Assembly: GCA_945902075.1 (NCBI GenBank)
Contig: CAMDMA010000011.1
Coordinates: 1 to 64,000, forward strand
DNA from: Candidatus Kuenenia stuttgartensis
GTDB lineage: Bacteria; Planctomycetota; Phycisphaerae; Phycisphaerales; SM1A02
Length of the DNA stretch: 64,000 nucleotides
Direction of reading: 5' to 3'
The position numbers were made by a program, and so were the translations under genes. The notes under the pieces were generated by a model. That model was given only the letters and a program-made list of their open reading frames with translations, ran no database searches and was not told where the DNA came from. Position 1 is the first letter of the stretch; the number at the start of each line of letters is the position of its first letter. Below, one piece after another: positions 35,415 to 44,050 of the stretch.

Positions 35415-36797
35415 TCAATCGGAATTGATCGGCAGCGGATCCGAAACACGTCCACTTGCCCAGTCCTTGACTCGAGGTAAAAGCAGTCGTCGCGCCGCGA
35501 TCTTTCCGCATGCCGCGATCGGGATCGCAAGCAGCATGCCGTAGATTCCGGCGATCGAACCACCAGCAAGAATCGCGACGACGATCGTCACAGGATCGAG
35601 ATTCGTCGCCTTTCCCGCGATGACGGGCGTGAGCAAGTAGCCCTCAATCGTCTGAACGACAAGAAACACCACGCTCGGCCAAAGCAGCATTTCCCACAAC
35701 GCCATACGCTGCGTCGGCTCTAACCCCATCTGATCGGCGACAAGCAGCAGCACCGCGAACGGAAGTCCGATGCCACCGAGATACGGCACAATCGAGAACG
35801 CGCCAGTCAGGATTCCAAGCGCAAGGCCGTACGGGACGCCGCAGAACTGCCAACCGATCGCAAACATCACGCCCATGATCACACAGATCACGATTCGACC
35901 GCGGACAAACCCTGCGACGGCGCGATCCATCTCGGCGACGATCTCAAAGACTTTCGATCGTCGTTCTTCAGGAACGAGGCTTCCAAAAAAGCCCACGATC
36001 GCCGGCCAATGCACACTGAAGTAGTAAAAGTAAAAGGGAATAAGAAAGGCAACGAGACCGAGTTGCAGGACCGTGAGGCCGATTGAGTACACCCGTCCCG
36101 CACCCGCTCCGAGGAGTGCGACAATCGGATTGTCGAGACTGACTTGCGTCACCGCCGATGGCAACTGCGGAAATGTTTCAGTCCGCGTTTCTGCGGACGC
36201 TGATGACGCGCGCTCTTTCTCACCGCGCGTCTCATTCGAAGCCGGTGGCACAACAGCAACGTGATCGGCGTCATGCTCAGTGGCCTCCTCTGGGGCGCGT
36301 TTCAAACTCGGATGGATGATTCGATCGGTCCAATGTCGTGCATCCTCGCGATACTCGTCTGGAACTTCTGCGAGCACGCGATCCACGAAGCCGTCGTACT
36401 TCCCACTACGAAGACTGTCCGCAAACGACAACGTCTGACCGATCGCAAGCGGAACCACAATCGCGATTGCGATCGCAAGAAGGCTCGCAAGCCCAGAGAG
36501 GATCAAGCCAACGGCAAGCGGCCGACTCATGCGGCGCCAGCGCGCCACTCGCACAACCAACGGCTCGATCAGATAGGCCAGCGCAATTGCGATAAGGAGC
36601 GGCACGGTGACCGTGCGCATCGCGTAGCCCACATAGACCGACCCTGCGACCAACGCGATGAGAAGGACGTCGCGCACCGACTGGATCTGCCACAAGTGAA
36701 GGCTGCGAAAACTCGCTGTCCCTCCCTCCGTGGACGGAAGGCCGTCGATCGTGGAACTCGGCTCCTGGCTCGCGTCCGTGCGTGCATCATCCGTCAT
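35415..36797 (-). CDS. AI-2E family (PerM/YdiK) membrane permease
   Basis: About 460 residues from MTDDARTD at 36797. It has eight or so membrane segments in the family pattern: YAMRTVTVPLLIAIALAYLIEPLV early, a periplasmic or soluble insert between segments, then LGILTGAFSIVPYLGGIGLP and IEGYLLTPVIAGKATNLDPVTI. The insert (about 150-220) is long and rich in Glu, Thr and Ala. Family members include AI-2 exporters and Na+/H+ antiporters, so the substrate is open. A TACCTT hexamer lies six bases before the start. Confidence 0.88.
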   Translation of the reverse strand: MTDDARTDASQEPSSTIDGLPSTEGGTASFRSLHLWQIQSVRDVLLIALVAGSVYVGYAMRTVTVPLLIAIALAYLIEPLVVRVARWRRMSRPLAVGLILSGLASLLAIAIAIVVPLAIGQTLSFADSLRSGKYDGFVDRVLAEVPDEYREDARHWTDRIIHPSLKRAPEEATEHDADHVAVVPPASNETRGEKERASSASAETRTETFPQLPSAVTQVSLDNPIVALLGAGAGRVYSIGLTVLQLGLVAFLIPFYFYYFSVHWPAIVGFFGSLVPEERRSKVFEIVAEMDRAVAGFVRGRIVICVIMGVMFAIGWQFCGVPYGLALGILTGAFSIVPYLGGIGLPFAVLLLVADQMGLEPTQRMALWEMLLWPSVVFLVVQTIEGYLLTPVIAGKATNLDPVTIVVAILAGGSIAGIYGMLLAIPIAACGKIAARRLLLPRVKDWASGRVSDPLPINSD

Positions 36798-36803
36798 GGG
36801 GGA

Positions 36804-36809
36804 AAGGTA
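36804..36809 (-). promoter_or_regulatory. Candidate -10 element (TACCTT) of a leaderless permease promoter
   Basis: On the minus strand TACCTT is followed by TCCCCC and the ATG at 36797. CAGACA at a 17-base distance resembles a -35 box. Confidence 0.45.
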
Positions 36810-36999
36810 GCGGAAGGCACGCGCCTTGTCTGAAAGTCGTCCGCGCGTCGTCTGCGAGTTGGCCGACCGACGCGTTCGCGGGATGACTCCCCTGCAGGAG
36901 TTTTGTGGGCTTCGCCGATAGAGTTGTCGGTGCGGGTGGTCTGGCCCGGTACACTCGAACCTACAACCACAAACTCCATGTCGAGTATTCCACAAACGT

Positions 37000-37422
37000 A
37001 TGGACCCCTCAGACCTCACCGATCTCCCTGACTGGCCCGCGATTCTCGCGGCTGCGGGTCCGTACCCGATTGAGGCCTTTCAGTTCGTCCAAGACGGCCT
37101 TGGCCACACGGTTGACCGCGTTCTGCAGCACGCCCACTCTGGTGGCATGGCCATGCCCGACTCTCGCCACATCAGCGGCCAGCAACTCTCGCTTGGCCTC
37201 CGAGATTTCGCGATCGAGCGATACGGCATGCTTGCTCCAGCGGTGCTTCGGCATTGGAACGTGCTGCGGACCGAGGACTTCGGCAGAATCGTCTACGCCA
37301 TGATCGAAGCGGGATGCCTGTCAAAGACCGCGGAGGACTCGATCACCGACTTCGCCTCAGTCTTTGATTTCGAAGAGGCTTTCAGCCCTTCACAGTTGTC
37401 GACCCGCATCGGTCGAGAGTGA
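37000..37422 (+). CDS. Minf_1886 family protein (Planctomycetes/Verrucomicrobia)
   Basis: 140 residues. The pattern YPIEAFQFVQDGLGHTVDRV, then RHISGQQLSLGLRDFAIERYG, LRHWNVLRTEDFGRIVYAMIEAGCLSKTAEDS and FDFEEAF follows the small, widely conserved family annotated Minf_1886, known mainly from planctomycetes and verrucomicrobia. It is cytoplasmic and alpha-helical, and no function is established. TACACT about 45 bases upstream of the ATG could be its -10. It is divergent from the AI-2E permease gene across a 202-base spacer. Confidence 0.88.
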   Translation: MDPSDLTDLPDWPAILAAAGPYPIEAFQFVQDGLGHTVDRVLQHAHSGGMAMPDSRHISGQQLSLGLRDFAIERYGMLAPAVLRHWNVLRTEDFGRIVYAMIEAGCLSKTAEDSITDFASVFDFEEAFSPSQLSTRIGRE

Positions 37423-37579
37423 CCGATTCCCCGGCCGACGTCCCACATTTGAGCGGGAGTCTCTACAATCCGACCCGCGCGCGGAACTCGTTTCGAGCGC
37501 GTCACTCGCCGTGAGTGCTCCGAATCGGCGTCGCGCGATGCCGACCTCCCTGCAGAACTTTTTCAGCTTAGGAAGCCAC

Positions 37580-38422
37580 ATGCGCTTTGCATTCATCGCC
37601 CTCTCTGGACTTGGCCTTCTCGCTCTTGGTGGTTGCGTTCCGCAGAACCAGTACGACGACTTAATGAACGCGTACCGCAGCAAGGAGCAGCAGCTCCTCC
37701 AGATGCAGAACGAATACACCACCTCGCGCGCGAACGAGGACATGCTTCGGAAGCAACTCGCTGAGGCTGCTGCAGATCTCGCGGCTGCTAAGAACATGGT
37801 CGGTGGTGATCGCGGCGCGCTTGAGGAACTCGAGAAGCGCTACCAGTCGCTGCTTGCGCAGCTTGGCAGCATGAATCCGCTTCCGGAGTCGGTGAATGAG
37901 GTGCTTGAGACGCTCGCCCGCGAAAATCCAGACATGTTTGAATTCGATGCGCGCCTCGGCATGCTTCGATTTAAGAGTGATGTGACGTTCGACCTCGGGA
38001 GCGCGAAGCTCACCTCGAAGGCTGAGTCGGTTCTGAAGAAGTTCGCTTCCATCCTCAACACCGGCGAAGCTCGCAACCTTGAGGTTCGCGTCGTTGGCCA
38101 CACTGATAATGTGCCGATCCGTCGCGGAAGCACTGCGGCGCAGCACCCCACCAACGTTCACTTGTCGGCGCACCGGTCCATCTCCGTGCGCGATGCACTT
38201 GTAGGCGACGGCGTAAACGCCACCCGCTTCATGGTTGCTGGCTACGGCGAGTTCCGTCCGATCGCCGAGAACACCGCACGGGGTAACGCCGACAACCGTC
38301 GCGTCGAGGTTTTCCTCGTTCCGATGGCGGGCTCTGCGATGGCAAGCGGATCCACCGAAAAATCTGTCCCAGCACCCACGCCTGCGAAGGCGACGACTGA
38401 GACCGAAGAGAACTACAAGTAA
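37580..38422 (+). CDS. OmpA family outer-membrane lipoprotein (Pal-like)
   Basis: 280 residues from the ATG at 37580 with AGGAAG upstream; the longer track ORF overlaps the previous gene. The lipobox LGGC (Cys19) marks a lipoprotein. A coiled-coil stretch (SKEQQLLQMQNEYTTSRANEDMLRKQ) follows, then a C-terminal OmpA domain: DLGSAKLTSKAESVLKKF, GHTDNVPI, LSAHRSISVRDAL, GYGEFRPIAENTARGNADNRRVEVF. Such proteins bind peptidoglycan non-covalently and tie it to the outer membrane. The tail is rich in Thr, Pro and Ala. TACAAT at about 37464 may be the -10. A terminator follows at 38485. Confidence 0.93.
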   Translation: MRFAFIALSGLGLLALGGCVPQNQYDDLMNAYRSKEQQLLQMQNEYTTSRANEDMLRKQLAEAAADLAAAKNMVGGDRGALEELEKRYQSLLAQLGSMNPLPESVNEVLETLARENPDMFEFDARLGMLRFKSDVTFDLGSAKLTSKAESVLKKFASILNTGEARNLEVRVVGHTDNVPIRRGSTAAQHPTNVHLSAHRSISVRDALVGDGVNATRFMVAGYGEFRPIAENTARGNADNRRVEVFLVPMAGSAMASGSTEKSVPAPTPAKATTETEENYK

Positions 38423-38770
38423 GCCGATCCCTAGGGCTCCAGATCTCAGGCGGCCCGATTGCGCGGAATCCTCAAAAACCACCTCGATACGGGGGCCAAT
38501 AGGCCTCCGTATCGCTTTTGAGACGTTCTTCTCGGACCTTGGTTCGTGCCACAACGTCAAGATGCGGTCAAAACATGACCGATCCGCACGATTCGTTTCG
38601 ACTTCCGGGAATGTCGCATTACACTCGGCTTCGTCCCTCTGGGGAAGTCTGTTCACCCGGCAGTAGGTTGTGAGATCCGTGCCATAACGTTCGACGCGCG
38701 TCGCACATTGTGGCCAAGGGGCGGCCCTCTCTTCCCAAAGCCTCAATCTGAGATCAGGAGCAAGTTTCCG
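38423..38770. other. Intergenic region between the OmpA and lamin-tail-like genes
   Basis: 348 bases without a gene. It holds the terminator at 38485 and a GGTCA/TGACC inverted repeat (38566-38580). A TACACT hexamer at 38620 is a possible -10 for the downstream gene. An antisense ORF in the track spans it but looks like a shadow. Confidence 0.5.
38485..38519 (+). terminator. Intrinsic terminator after the OmpA gene
   Basis: CGATACGGGGGCC and GGCCTCCGTATCG pair along 13 bases with one G-T wobble around an AATA loop, followed by CTTTT. Confidence 0.85.
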
Positions 38771-41734
38771 ATGCGTCGATTGGCTCTCTCGGCCGCGATC
38801 TGTATGCCGTCGCTCTGTGCAGCGGCCGCTTTCGCTGATGCCCCACTCCGTCTGAACGAACTCCGCCTCGAACAGCCAGGTGCTGACAATGATGAGTACA
38901 TCGAACTCGCCGGCGTCCCGGGCGAGAGTCTGAGCGGGCTCTCGATCATCGTCATCGGCGACGATGACTTCGGCAAGCCACCGCTGCAGAACGGCGTGAT
39001 CGAATCGGTCGTGAGCCTCGCGAAACAATCGGTCGCGTCAACCGGCTTCTTCCTCGTCGGTGAGCGCACGCTCTCGCTCGCGACCCCGAATCTGTCGACC
39101 TCACTCAATCTTGAGGGCGCGGACAACGTCACCATTCTTCTCGTCCGGAACTTCACCGGCTTCGACGGCCAAGATCTCGACACCAACGATGACGGCACGC
39201 TCGATGTCTCTCCGTGGACCGAAGTCGTCTCGAGCGTCGCGTTTGTTCAAAACGCCTCGCCAGACGGCATCACCAACGACTACTTCTACTCCTCCACCAC
39301 CGTTGGTCCAGAGGGTGGTCAGCAGCCCGCTGCTGCGTGGCGCTGCGCGAACACGACGCAGTGGATCGCTGGCTCGATCGACCCCTTCGCGGGCATCGAT
39401 AGCCCAGGCGCAATCAACCAAGTCTGCGCAGTCGAGGCGACACTGTTGCTCAGCGAGGTCCGCATCGACGAGACCGGCACCGACAACAGCGAGTATTTCG
39501 AGATCAAGGGCGTGCCCGGCACGTCGCTTGCTGATCTCACCTACATCGTGATCGGTGACGGATCAGCATTGCAGCTCTCCGGTGTGGTGGAAGCGGTTGT
39601 CCCCCTCACCGGCCAGACGATGCCCGGAAGCGGATACTTCGTTGCCGCAGAAACGACATTCCTCCTCGGCACGGCCAATCTCACCCTCGCTGCGAACGCA
39701 CTCAATTTTGAAAACCAGGACAACGTGACGCACATGCTTGTGCGGAATTTCTCCGGAACCATCAACACCGATCTCGACACCAACGACGACGGCGTCCTTG
39801 ATGTCACCCCATGGACCGAGATCGTCGACTCCGTCTCGCTCGTCCTCACCCCGGCGAATTTGTCCGCGCCGGCGACTGGTACCGAGTGGTGGTACTCGAG
39901 CAACCGCGTCGGACCGGACGGAACGTTTGTTCCGGGTCACGTCTACCGCTGCTCGCCGAGCAACACGTGGAGCATTGGTCCCTTCGCACCGATCGGTGGT
40001 AAGGACACGCCGGGCGCGGTGAATGCGATTTGCACCACCTGTGGCAACGGTGCTGGCAACTGCCACGCTGTCCATGCGACTCCTGGCTGCGTCGACACCG
40101 TGTGCTGCAACGCAGTCTGCGTCATCGACCCAACCTGCTGCAGCACTGATTGGGATCAAGCCTGCGTGGATCAGGCGCGCGCGTCGTGCCTCGCCACCGG
40201 CGCGGCTCCCGCGCTCGCGTTCAACGAGATCCGCATCGACGAGCCGGGTGGAGTTGATCCAAACGAGTATGTTGAAATCACCGGCACTCCCGGAACGAGC
40301 CTCAATGGCGTTTCGCTTGTGATCCTTGGCGACGGTGCCGATCTTGACGGTAACGTCGAGGCTGTGGTCTCGCTCAACGGCATCACTGTGCCGAAGGACG
40401 GCATCCTTCTTATTGCGGAGTCGACGTTCAATCTCGGAACTGCAGACGCAACGCGTTCGCTCAACCTTGAGAACGGCGACTCGGTGACCTACTTCCTCGT
40501 GTTCAACTTCCTCGGCCTCGCAAACACCGATCTCGATACCGAGAACGATTGCACACTCAACAGCACACCGTGGGATGCCGTCATCGACAGCCTCTCCATC
40601 AAGAGTAACGATGGGCGCTGCACGTATGCCACGGCCTCGGCTGGCCCCGACTACTCGGGCTTGCCGTCGCACGTTCTGAAGTGCCTCGACGGATCATGGG
40701 GCTTTGGCCGCTTCGATCCCGCCGATCCAACAGGCTTTAGCACGCCAGGAAGCGCCAACACCGTGTGCCCGCCGGCCTACGCCTGCGGTAACGCGAGCGG
40801 GCCATCCTGCTACTCCGCGCACGCGGAACCAGGTTGCGCAGACCGGAATTGCTGCGATGCAGTGTGCCGCGTCGATGTGACTTGCTGCGATGTGACTTGG
40901 GATGCAAGCTGCGCGGAATTGGCTGCGCTCAACTGCTTCGTGCCGGCTACTGCGCCAGTTGTTGGAATCAGTGAGATCCGCATCGATCAGGTCAGCTTTG
41001 ATACCGACGAGTACTTCGAACTCTACGGCGAAGCCAACACGCTACTCAACGGACTCACGTACATCGTGATTGGTGACGGTTCCACGACCCAAGGTTCGGG
41101 CGTTATTGAATTCGCGCAGAGCCTGCAAGGCAAGCGCATTCCAGCCGACGGGTTCTTCCTCGCTGGTCGCGCGACGCTCACACTCGGCGGTGCAACTCCA
41201 GACCTGCTCCTCCCGACATCGCCCGAGTTCGAGAACTCGGACAATGTGACCCACATGCTTGTGTTCGGATTCACCGGCGCCGTCGGCAACGATCTCGACA
41301 CCGACGACAACGGAGTATTCGATACGACTCCATGGGCGTCGGTGAACCAGATGGTTGCGTTTATCGAGAACGCTGCTGTTCCCCCGGTTGGAACGGAGTA
41401 CGCGTACGGCAAGGTTCGCGTCGGACCGGATGCGCTCGGCTTCGTCCCAAGCCAGATGGCCTTCTGCCCATCGGATGGCGTGTGGACCATTGGTGTGTTC
41501 GATCCGACGACTGCTCCGGGAAGCGATACCCCAGGTGTCGGCGTGCCGGGATGTGTCTACGAAACGAGCAACCCTTGCCCGGCAGATCTTGATGGCGATG
41601 GCGTCGTATCGGCGTCTGACCTCTCCACGCTCCTTGGTGCATGGGGAGCCGCTGGCGGCGATATCGACGGCAGCGGCTCCACCGATGCTGCCGACCTCTC
41701 AGCGCTCCTTGGCGCATGGGGCGCTTGCCCGTAA
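38771..41734 (+). CDS. Secreted four-repeat lamin-tail-like protein with Cys-rich modules and C-terminal dockerin-like anchor
   Basis: 987 residues from MRRLALSA at 38771, with AGGAG upstream and a signal peptide ending ASLCAAAAFADA-like. Four long repeats begin at residues 25, 225, 481 and 730. Each starts LxLNEIRIDEP...DEYxEL, as in lamin-tail domains. Each also contains a DLDTNDDGxLDVxPW segment resembling a calcium-binding loop and ends near WxxGxFDPxxxxxTPGAxN. Two Cys-rich modules lie between repeats 2-3 and 3-4. The C-terminus is CPADLDGDGVVSASDLSTLL plus a second copy ending GAWGACP, resembling the GC-type dockerin seen on planctomycete exported proteins. It is probably a surface or extracellular structural or binding protein; no catalytic motif was seen. 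Confidence 0.82.
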   Translation: MRRLALSAAICMPSLCAAAAFADAPLRLNELRLEQPGADNDEYIELAGVPGESLSGLSIIVIGDDDFGKPPLQNGVIESVVSLAKQSVASTGFFLVGERTLSLATPNLSTSLNLEGADNVTILLVRNFTGFDGQDLDTNDDGTLDVSPWTEVVSSVAFVQNASPDGITNDYFYSSTTVGPEGGQQPAAAWRCANTTQWIAGSIDPFAGIDSPGAINQVCAVEATLLLSEVRIDETGTDNSEYFEIKGVPGTSLADLTYIVIGDGSALQLSGVVEAVVPLTGQTMPGSGYFVAAETTFLLGTANLTLAANALNFENQDNVTHMLVRNFSGTINTDLDTNDDGVLDVTPWTEIVDSVSLVLTPANLSAPATGTEWWYSSNRVGPDGTFVPGHVYRCSPSNTWSIGPFAPIGGKDTPGAVNAICTTCGNGAGNCHAVHATPGCVDTVCCNAVCVIDPTCCSTDWDQACVDQARASCLATGAAPALAFNEIRIDEPGGVDPNEYVEITGTPGTSLNGVSLVILGDGADLDGNVEAVVSLNGITVPKDGILLIAESTFNLGTADATRSLNLENGDSVTYFLVFNFLGLANTDLDTENDCTLNSTPWDAVIDSLSIKSNDGRCTYATASAGPDYSGLPSHVLKCLDGSWGFGRFDPADPTGFSTPGSANTVCPPAYACGNASGPSCYSAHAEPGCADRNCCDAVCRVDVTCCDVTWDASCAELAALNCFVPATAPVVGISEIRIDQVSFDTDEYFELYGEANTLLNGLTYIVIGDGSTTQGSGVIEFAQSLQGKRIPADGFFLAGRATLTLGGATPDLLLPTSPEFENSDNVTHMLVFGFTGAVGNDLDTDDNGVFDTTPWASVNQMVAFIENAAVPPVGTEYAYGKVRVGPDALGFVPSQMAFCPSDGVWTIGVFDPTTAPGSDTPGVGVPGCVYETSNPCPADLDGDGVVSASDLSTLLGAWGAAGGDIDGSGSTDAADLSALLGAWGACP
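40031..40189 (+). repeat. Cys-rich module, copy 3
   Basis: Encodes C..CGNGAGNCHAVHATPGC followed by VCCNAVCVIDPTCC, WDQAC and a final C. It is the most complete copy and defines the module order: GxxxGxC, HxxPGC, CCxAVCxxDPTCC, WDxxC, C. Confidence 0.75.
40793..40936 (+). repeat. Cys-rich module, copy 4
   Basis: Encodes CGNASGPSCYSAHAEPGC, then NCCDAVCRVDVTCC, WDASC and a final C; the same spacing as copy 3 within a few residues. Confidence 0.75.
41576..41731 (+). other. C-terminal dockerin-like duplicated calcium-loop domain
   Basis: Two repeats of the form DxDGxGxxxxxDLSxLLGAWG (first DLDGDGVVSASDLSTLLGAW, second DIDGSGSTDAADLSALLGAW), bracketed by Cys residues. The Asp-rich loops match dockerin/EF-hand type calcium sites. 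In planctomycetes similar ends sit on many exported proteins and are thought to be a sorting or attachment signal. Confidence 0.75.
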
Positions 41735-41773
41735 TCCCTTTCCCCGCTCGCGGGGAATGACTCATGAAACTCT

Positions 41774-41809
41774 CCGGCGGCGGGACTTCCCGCCGCCGGT
41801 TTCTTTTTT
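41774..41809 (+). terminator. Strong intrinsic terminator after the lamin-tail-like gene
   Basis: CCGGCGGCGGG and CCCGCCGCCGG form a perfect 11-base stem with an ACTT loop and a TTTCTTTTTT tail. Confidence 0.95.
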
Positions 41810-41850
41810 GGCGAGTACCACGCCTGGAATCGACCGCGATCGACTGCGTA

Positions 41851-41856
41851 TACCCT
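41851..41856 (+). promoter_or_regulatory. Candidate -10 element (TACCCT) of a leaderless mlaE promoter
   Basis: TACCCT is followed by seven bases and the ATG at 41864; there is no Shine-Dalgarno sequence. It lies directly after the previous gene's terminator, so a promoter is required here. Confidence 0.5.
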
Positions 41857-41863
41857 GCGTCTC

Positions 41864-42700
41864 ATGTCTGCTCCGGTGCAAGTCCTCAGTTCCGTTGGCT
41901 TATCCGCACTGATCGTGCTCGATGGCTTTGGCCGTTTTTCGCAGTACGTGCTCTACGTCTTCCGTATCGCGCTTACCGATCCACGAAGTTGGATGCGATG
42001 GCGACAAATTGGACCGCAGCTCTACTCAGTTGGCGCAGCGAGTGTGCTCGTTGTCGCCATCACTGGCGCATTCATCGGAATGATCCTTGCGCTCGAGGGA
42101 TACGACCAATTCGCAGCACTCGGGCAGGAGCAGCAGATGGGTGGGGTCATCAACTCTGCCGTCACGAAGCAGATCGGGCCGGTGCTGGCTGCCGTCATGC
42201 TTGCGGGCCGAGTTGGTGGTTCGCTCGCTGCAGAGCTTGGCTCGATGCGAGTGACCGAGCAACTCGATGCGATGCGCGCGATGGCGGCGGATCCGATTCG
42301 CACGCTTGTGGTGCCCCGCGTCGTTGCGTGTCTGGTCATGACGCCGCTTTTGACCATCTACTCTGATGTTGTCGGCTCACTGGGCGCATGGGCCATCGTG
42401 ACAGGTTACTTCGGTGTCACCAATGCGGACTACTGGCACTACACCAGCATCTTCGTTTCTGCGTGGGACCCGATCACGGGTGTTGCGAAGAGTGCGGCGT
42501 TTGGTCTCGCAATCGGACTGATCAGTTGTTACAAAGGTTTTCACTGTTCCGGCGGCGCGTCCGGCGTGGGTCGAGCGGCGACCGACAGTTTCGTTGCGAG
42601 TTTCCTCACAATCATCGTTCTCAATCTGGTGCTTGCGCAGTTCGTCAACGCGCTTCAGCACCTGATTGATCCTGCCAGTATGAAGAACCTACTTTCATAG
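41864..42700 (+). CDS. mlaE: MlaE-type lipid ABC transporter permease
   Basis: 278 residues with five or six membrane segments. ALEGYDQFAALGQEQQMGGV, TKQIGPVLAAVMLAGRVGGSLAAELGSMRVTEQLDAMRAM and GLISCYKGFHCSGGASGVG are the standard MlaE/YrbE segments. It would be the inner-membrane subunit that passes phospholipids between the inner membrane and an MCE protein. The expected ATPase and MCE partners are encoded 14 kb away at 56063-57936 rather than adjacent. A transglutaminase-like gene follows after 14 bases. Confidence 0.93.
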   Translation: MSAPVQVLSSVGLSALIVLDGFGRFSQYVLYVFRIALTDPRSWMRWRQIGPQLYSVGAASVLVVAITGAFIGMILALEGYDQFAALGQEQQMGGVINSAVTKQIGPVLAAVMLAGRVGGSLAAELGSMRVTEQLDAMRAMAADPIRTLVVPRVVACLVMTPLLTIYSDVVGSLGAWAIVTGYFGVTNADYWHYTSIFVSAWDPITGVAKSAAFGLAIGLISCYKGFHCSGGASGVGRAATDSFVASFLTIIVLNLVLAQFVNALQHLIDPASMKNLLS

Positions 42701-42714
42701 CGAGCGAGTGACCA

Positions 42715-43953
42715 ATGCTTGGGTTGAAGAGCGCGTCTCTGATCGTGGCACTCTGGCTCTTCGCGCCGCAGCAGGTGCCTCAGCAAACTCCGCAAGCAAC
42801 TCCGGTGAGTGCGAGTGTCGCGATGGTGCGCTCGGATCCGAAACTCTCGCAGGTCCGACTCGAGATCTCGCTCTACGGATCGCGTGCCGCGAATCCCTCG
42901 TATCAAGGCCCACAATCAGCTACGGTCTATCCACCCTTCCGTCTCCCCTCTGGAGCGCAGATCGCGATACCCGTGATCACACGGACAAGTTGGTGCGACA
43001 CCGACTTCACCGTCCTTGATGCGCGGTTTGCGCTTGATGGGCGGGAAACTCGCCTTGAGGCCGGAAGAGCATTCACGCGCGCGTCGACGGGAGTCGAAGC
43101 CCTGGTTGTGCTTCCCATTCCGGCTACTCAATCGGCGTACAACGAAATCCGCTCCACCGTCGTCTTTATGACCCAACGCTGGGAACTCACGGTCGACGAA
43201 AGCATGGCCGCTCGCGCCACATGGCCGCGTAGTTGGCCGAGTAGCGTGGATCGCTTTCTTGCGAAGGAAACCGGTATCGATCCGAGCGATGCTGCGATCA
43301 AGACTTGTGCCGAACAGGCGACTCCGGGTGGCCCGCGATCGGTGTCGCCGTTCATCGCTGCGCGAAACGCAATCGTCGGAGTTGTGAAACGATGGAAGTC
43401 GCTCAGCGGCGGGACGAGCGAGTTTGGGCCGGATCAATCGCTTCGGGGAATTCGATTCTCAAGCGACGGGGTGTACGGGATCGGTGTAGGCCGCGGATCC
43501 AATGTTGAATTGGCCGTAACTTGCGTCTCGGCGCTTCGGTCTATTGGTCTTCCCTCACGTGTCGTGTATTGCCTCTACGAGGATGGCGAAAACGTCCGCG
43601 GGAAGTCGCGCACGAAGTTTCGCTTCATCTGCGAGTTCTACCTGCCTGATGTCGGTTGGGTACCTTTCGATCCCGCCGAAATGCGGCTTCAGGGCGTGAC
43701 CACTCGCGCTATTCAGGGGCCTGTGAAGGGCTTCGCAAATGTCAGCGACCTTGAGGACACGCTGCCCATCGCCTTCCGGCCAGTTCCGGAGGGATACGAA
43801 CAAGCGGACCGTATCGCTGCGTGGGGATGGAAGGCTCCCGGTGCCTCGATCGACTCTAGTTTCGCGATTTCCCGCATGTATCTCGACGAGTCAGGACGCG
43901 GTAACGGCAAGGTCAAATCGATGCCCGCACCGGTTGGAGACGATGCACCGTGA
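42715..43953 (+). CDS. Secreted transglutaminase-like protein with apparently lost catalytic Cys
   Basis: 412 residues. An N-terminal hydrophobic segment (SASLIVALWLFAPQQ) suggests export. The first half is beta-rich. The second half resembles the transglutaminase core: GRGSNVELAVTCVSALRSIGLPSRVVY lines up with the GxC...ALLRAxGIPAR block, and FYLPDVGWVPFDPAEMRL with the YLPGxGWVPxDP block. The catalytic Cys position is Asn here, and the usual His before the YLP segment reads Ile-Cys-Glu, so thiol catalysis seems lost. It is probably a binding or scaffold protein. It directly follows mlaE, perhaps in one transcript. Confidence 0.7.
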   Translation: MLGLKSASLIVALWLFAPQQVPQQTPQATPVSASVAMVRSDPKLSQVRLEISLYGSRAANPSYQGPQSATVYPPFRLPSGAQIAIPVITRTSWCDTDFTVLDARFALDGRETRLEAGRAFTRASTGVEALVVLPIPATQSAYNEIRSTVVFMTQRWELTVDESMAARATWPRSWPSSVDRFLAKETGIDPSDAAIKTCAEQATPGGPRSVSPFIAARNAIVGVVKRWKSLSGGTSEFGPDQSLRGIRFSSDGVYGIGVGRGSNVELAVTCVSALRSIGLPSRVVYCLYEDGENVRGKSRTKFRFICEFYLPDVGWVPFDPAEMRLQGVTTRAIQGPVKGFANVSDLEDTLPIAFRPVPEGYEQADRIAAWGWKAPGASIDSSFAISRMYLDESGRGNGKVKSMPAPVGDDAP

Positions 43954-44050
43954 TTTCCGCTTGAAGCGACTAGATCGGCTGTGCCTGCCAGTTCCGCGGT
44001 AATCTCAATGTTCTCAAGACTCGCACCCTCTTCAGCCGATTCCGCAATCG

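Noticed and set aside
36000-36300. Considered whether the long Glu/Thr-rich insert in the AI-2E permease is a frameshift
   Set aside because: The frame remains open and the downstream membrane segments stay in the expected family order, so it reads as a genuine soluble loop.
37661-39028. A 455-residue minus-strand frame covering the OmpA gene and the following intergenic region
   Set aside because: It overlaps two well-supported plus-strand genes and a terminator and shows no recognisable domain.
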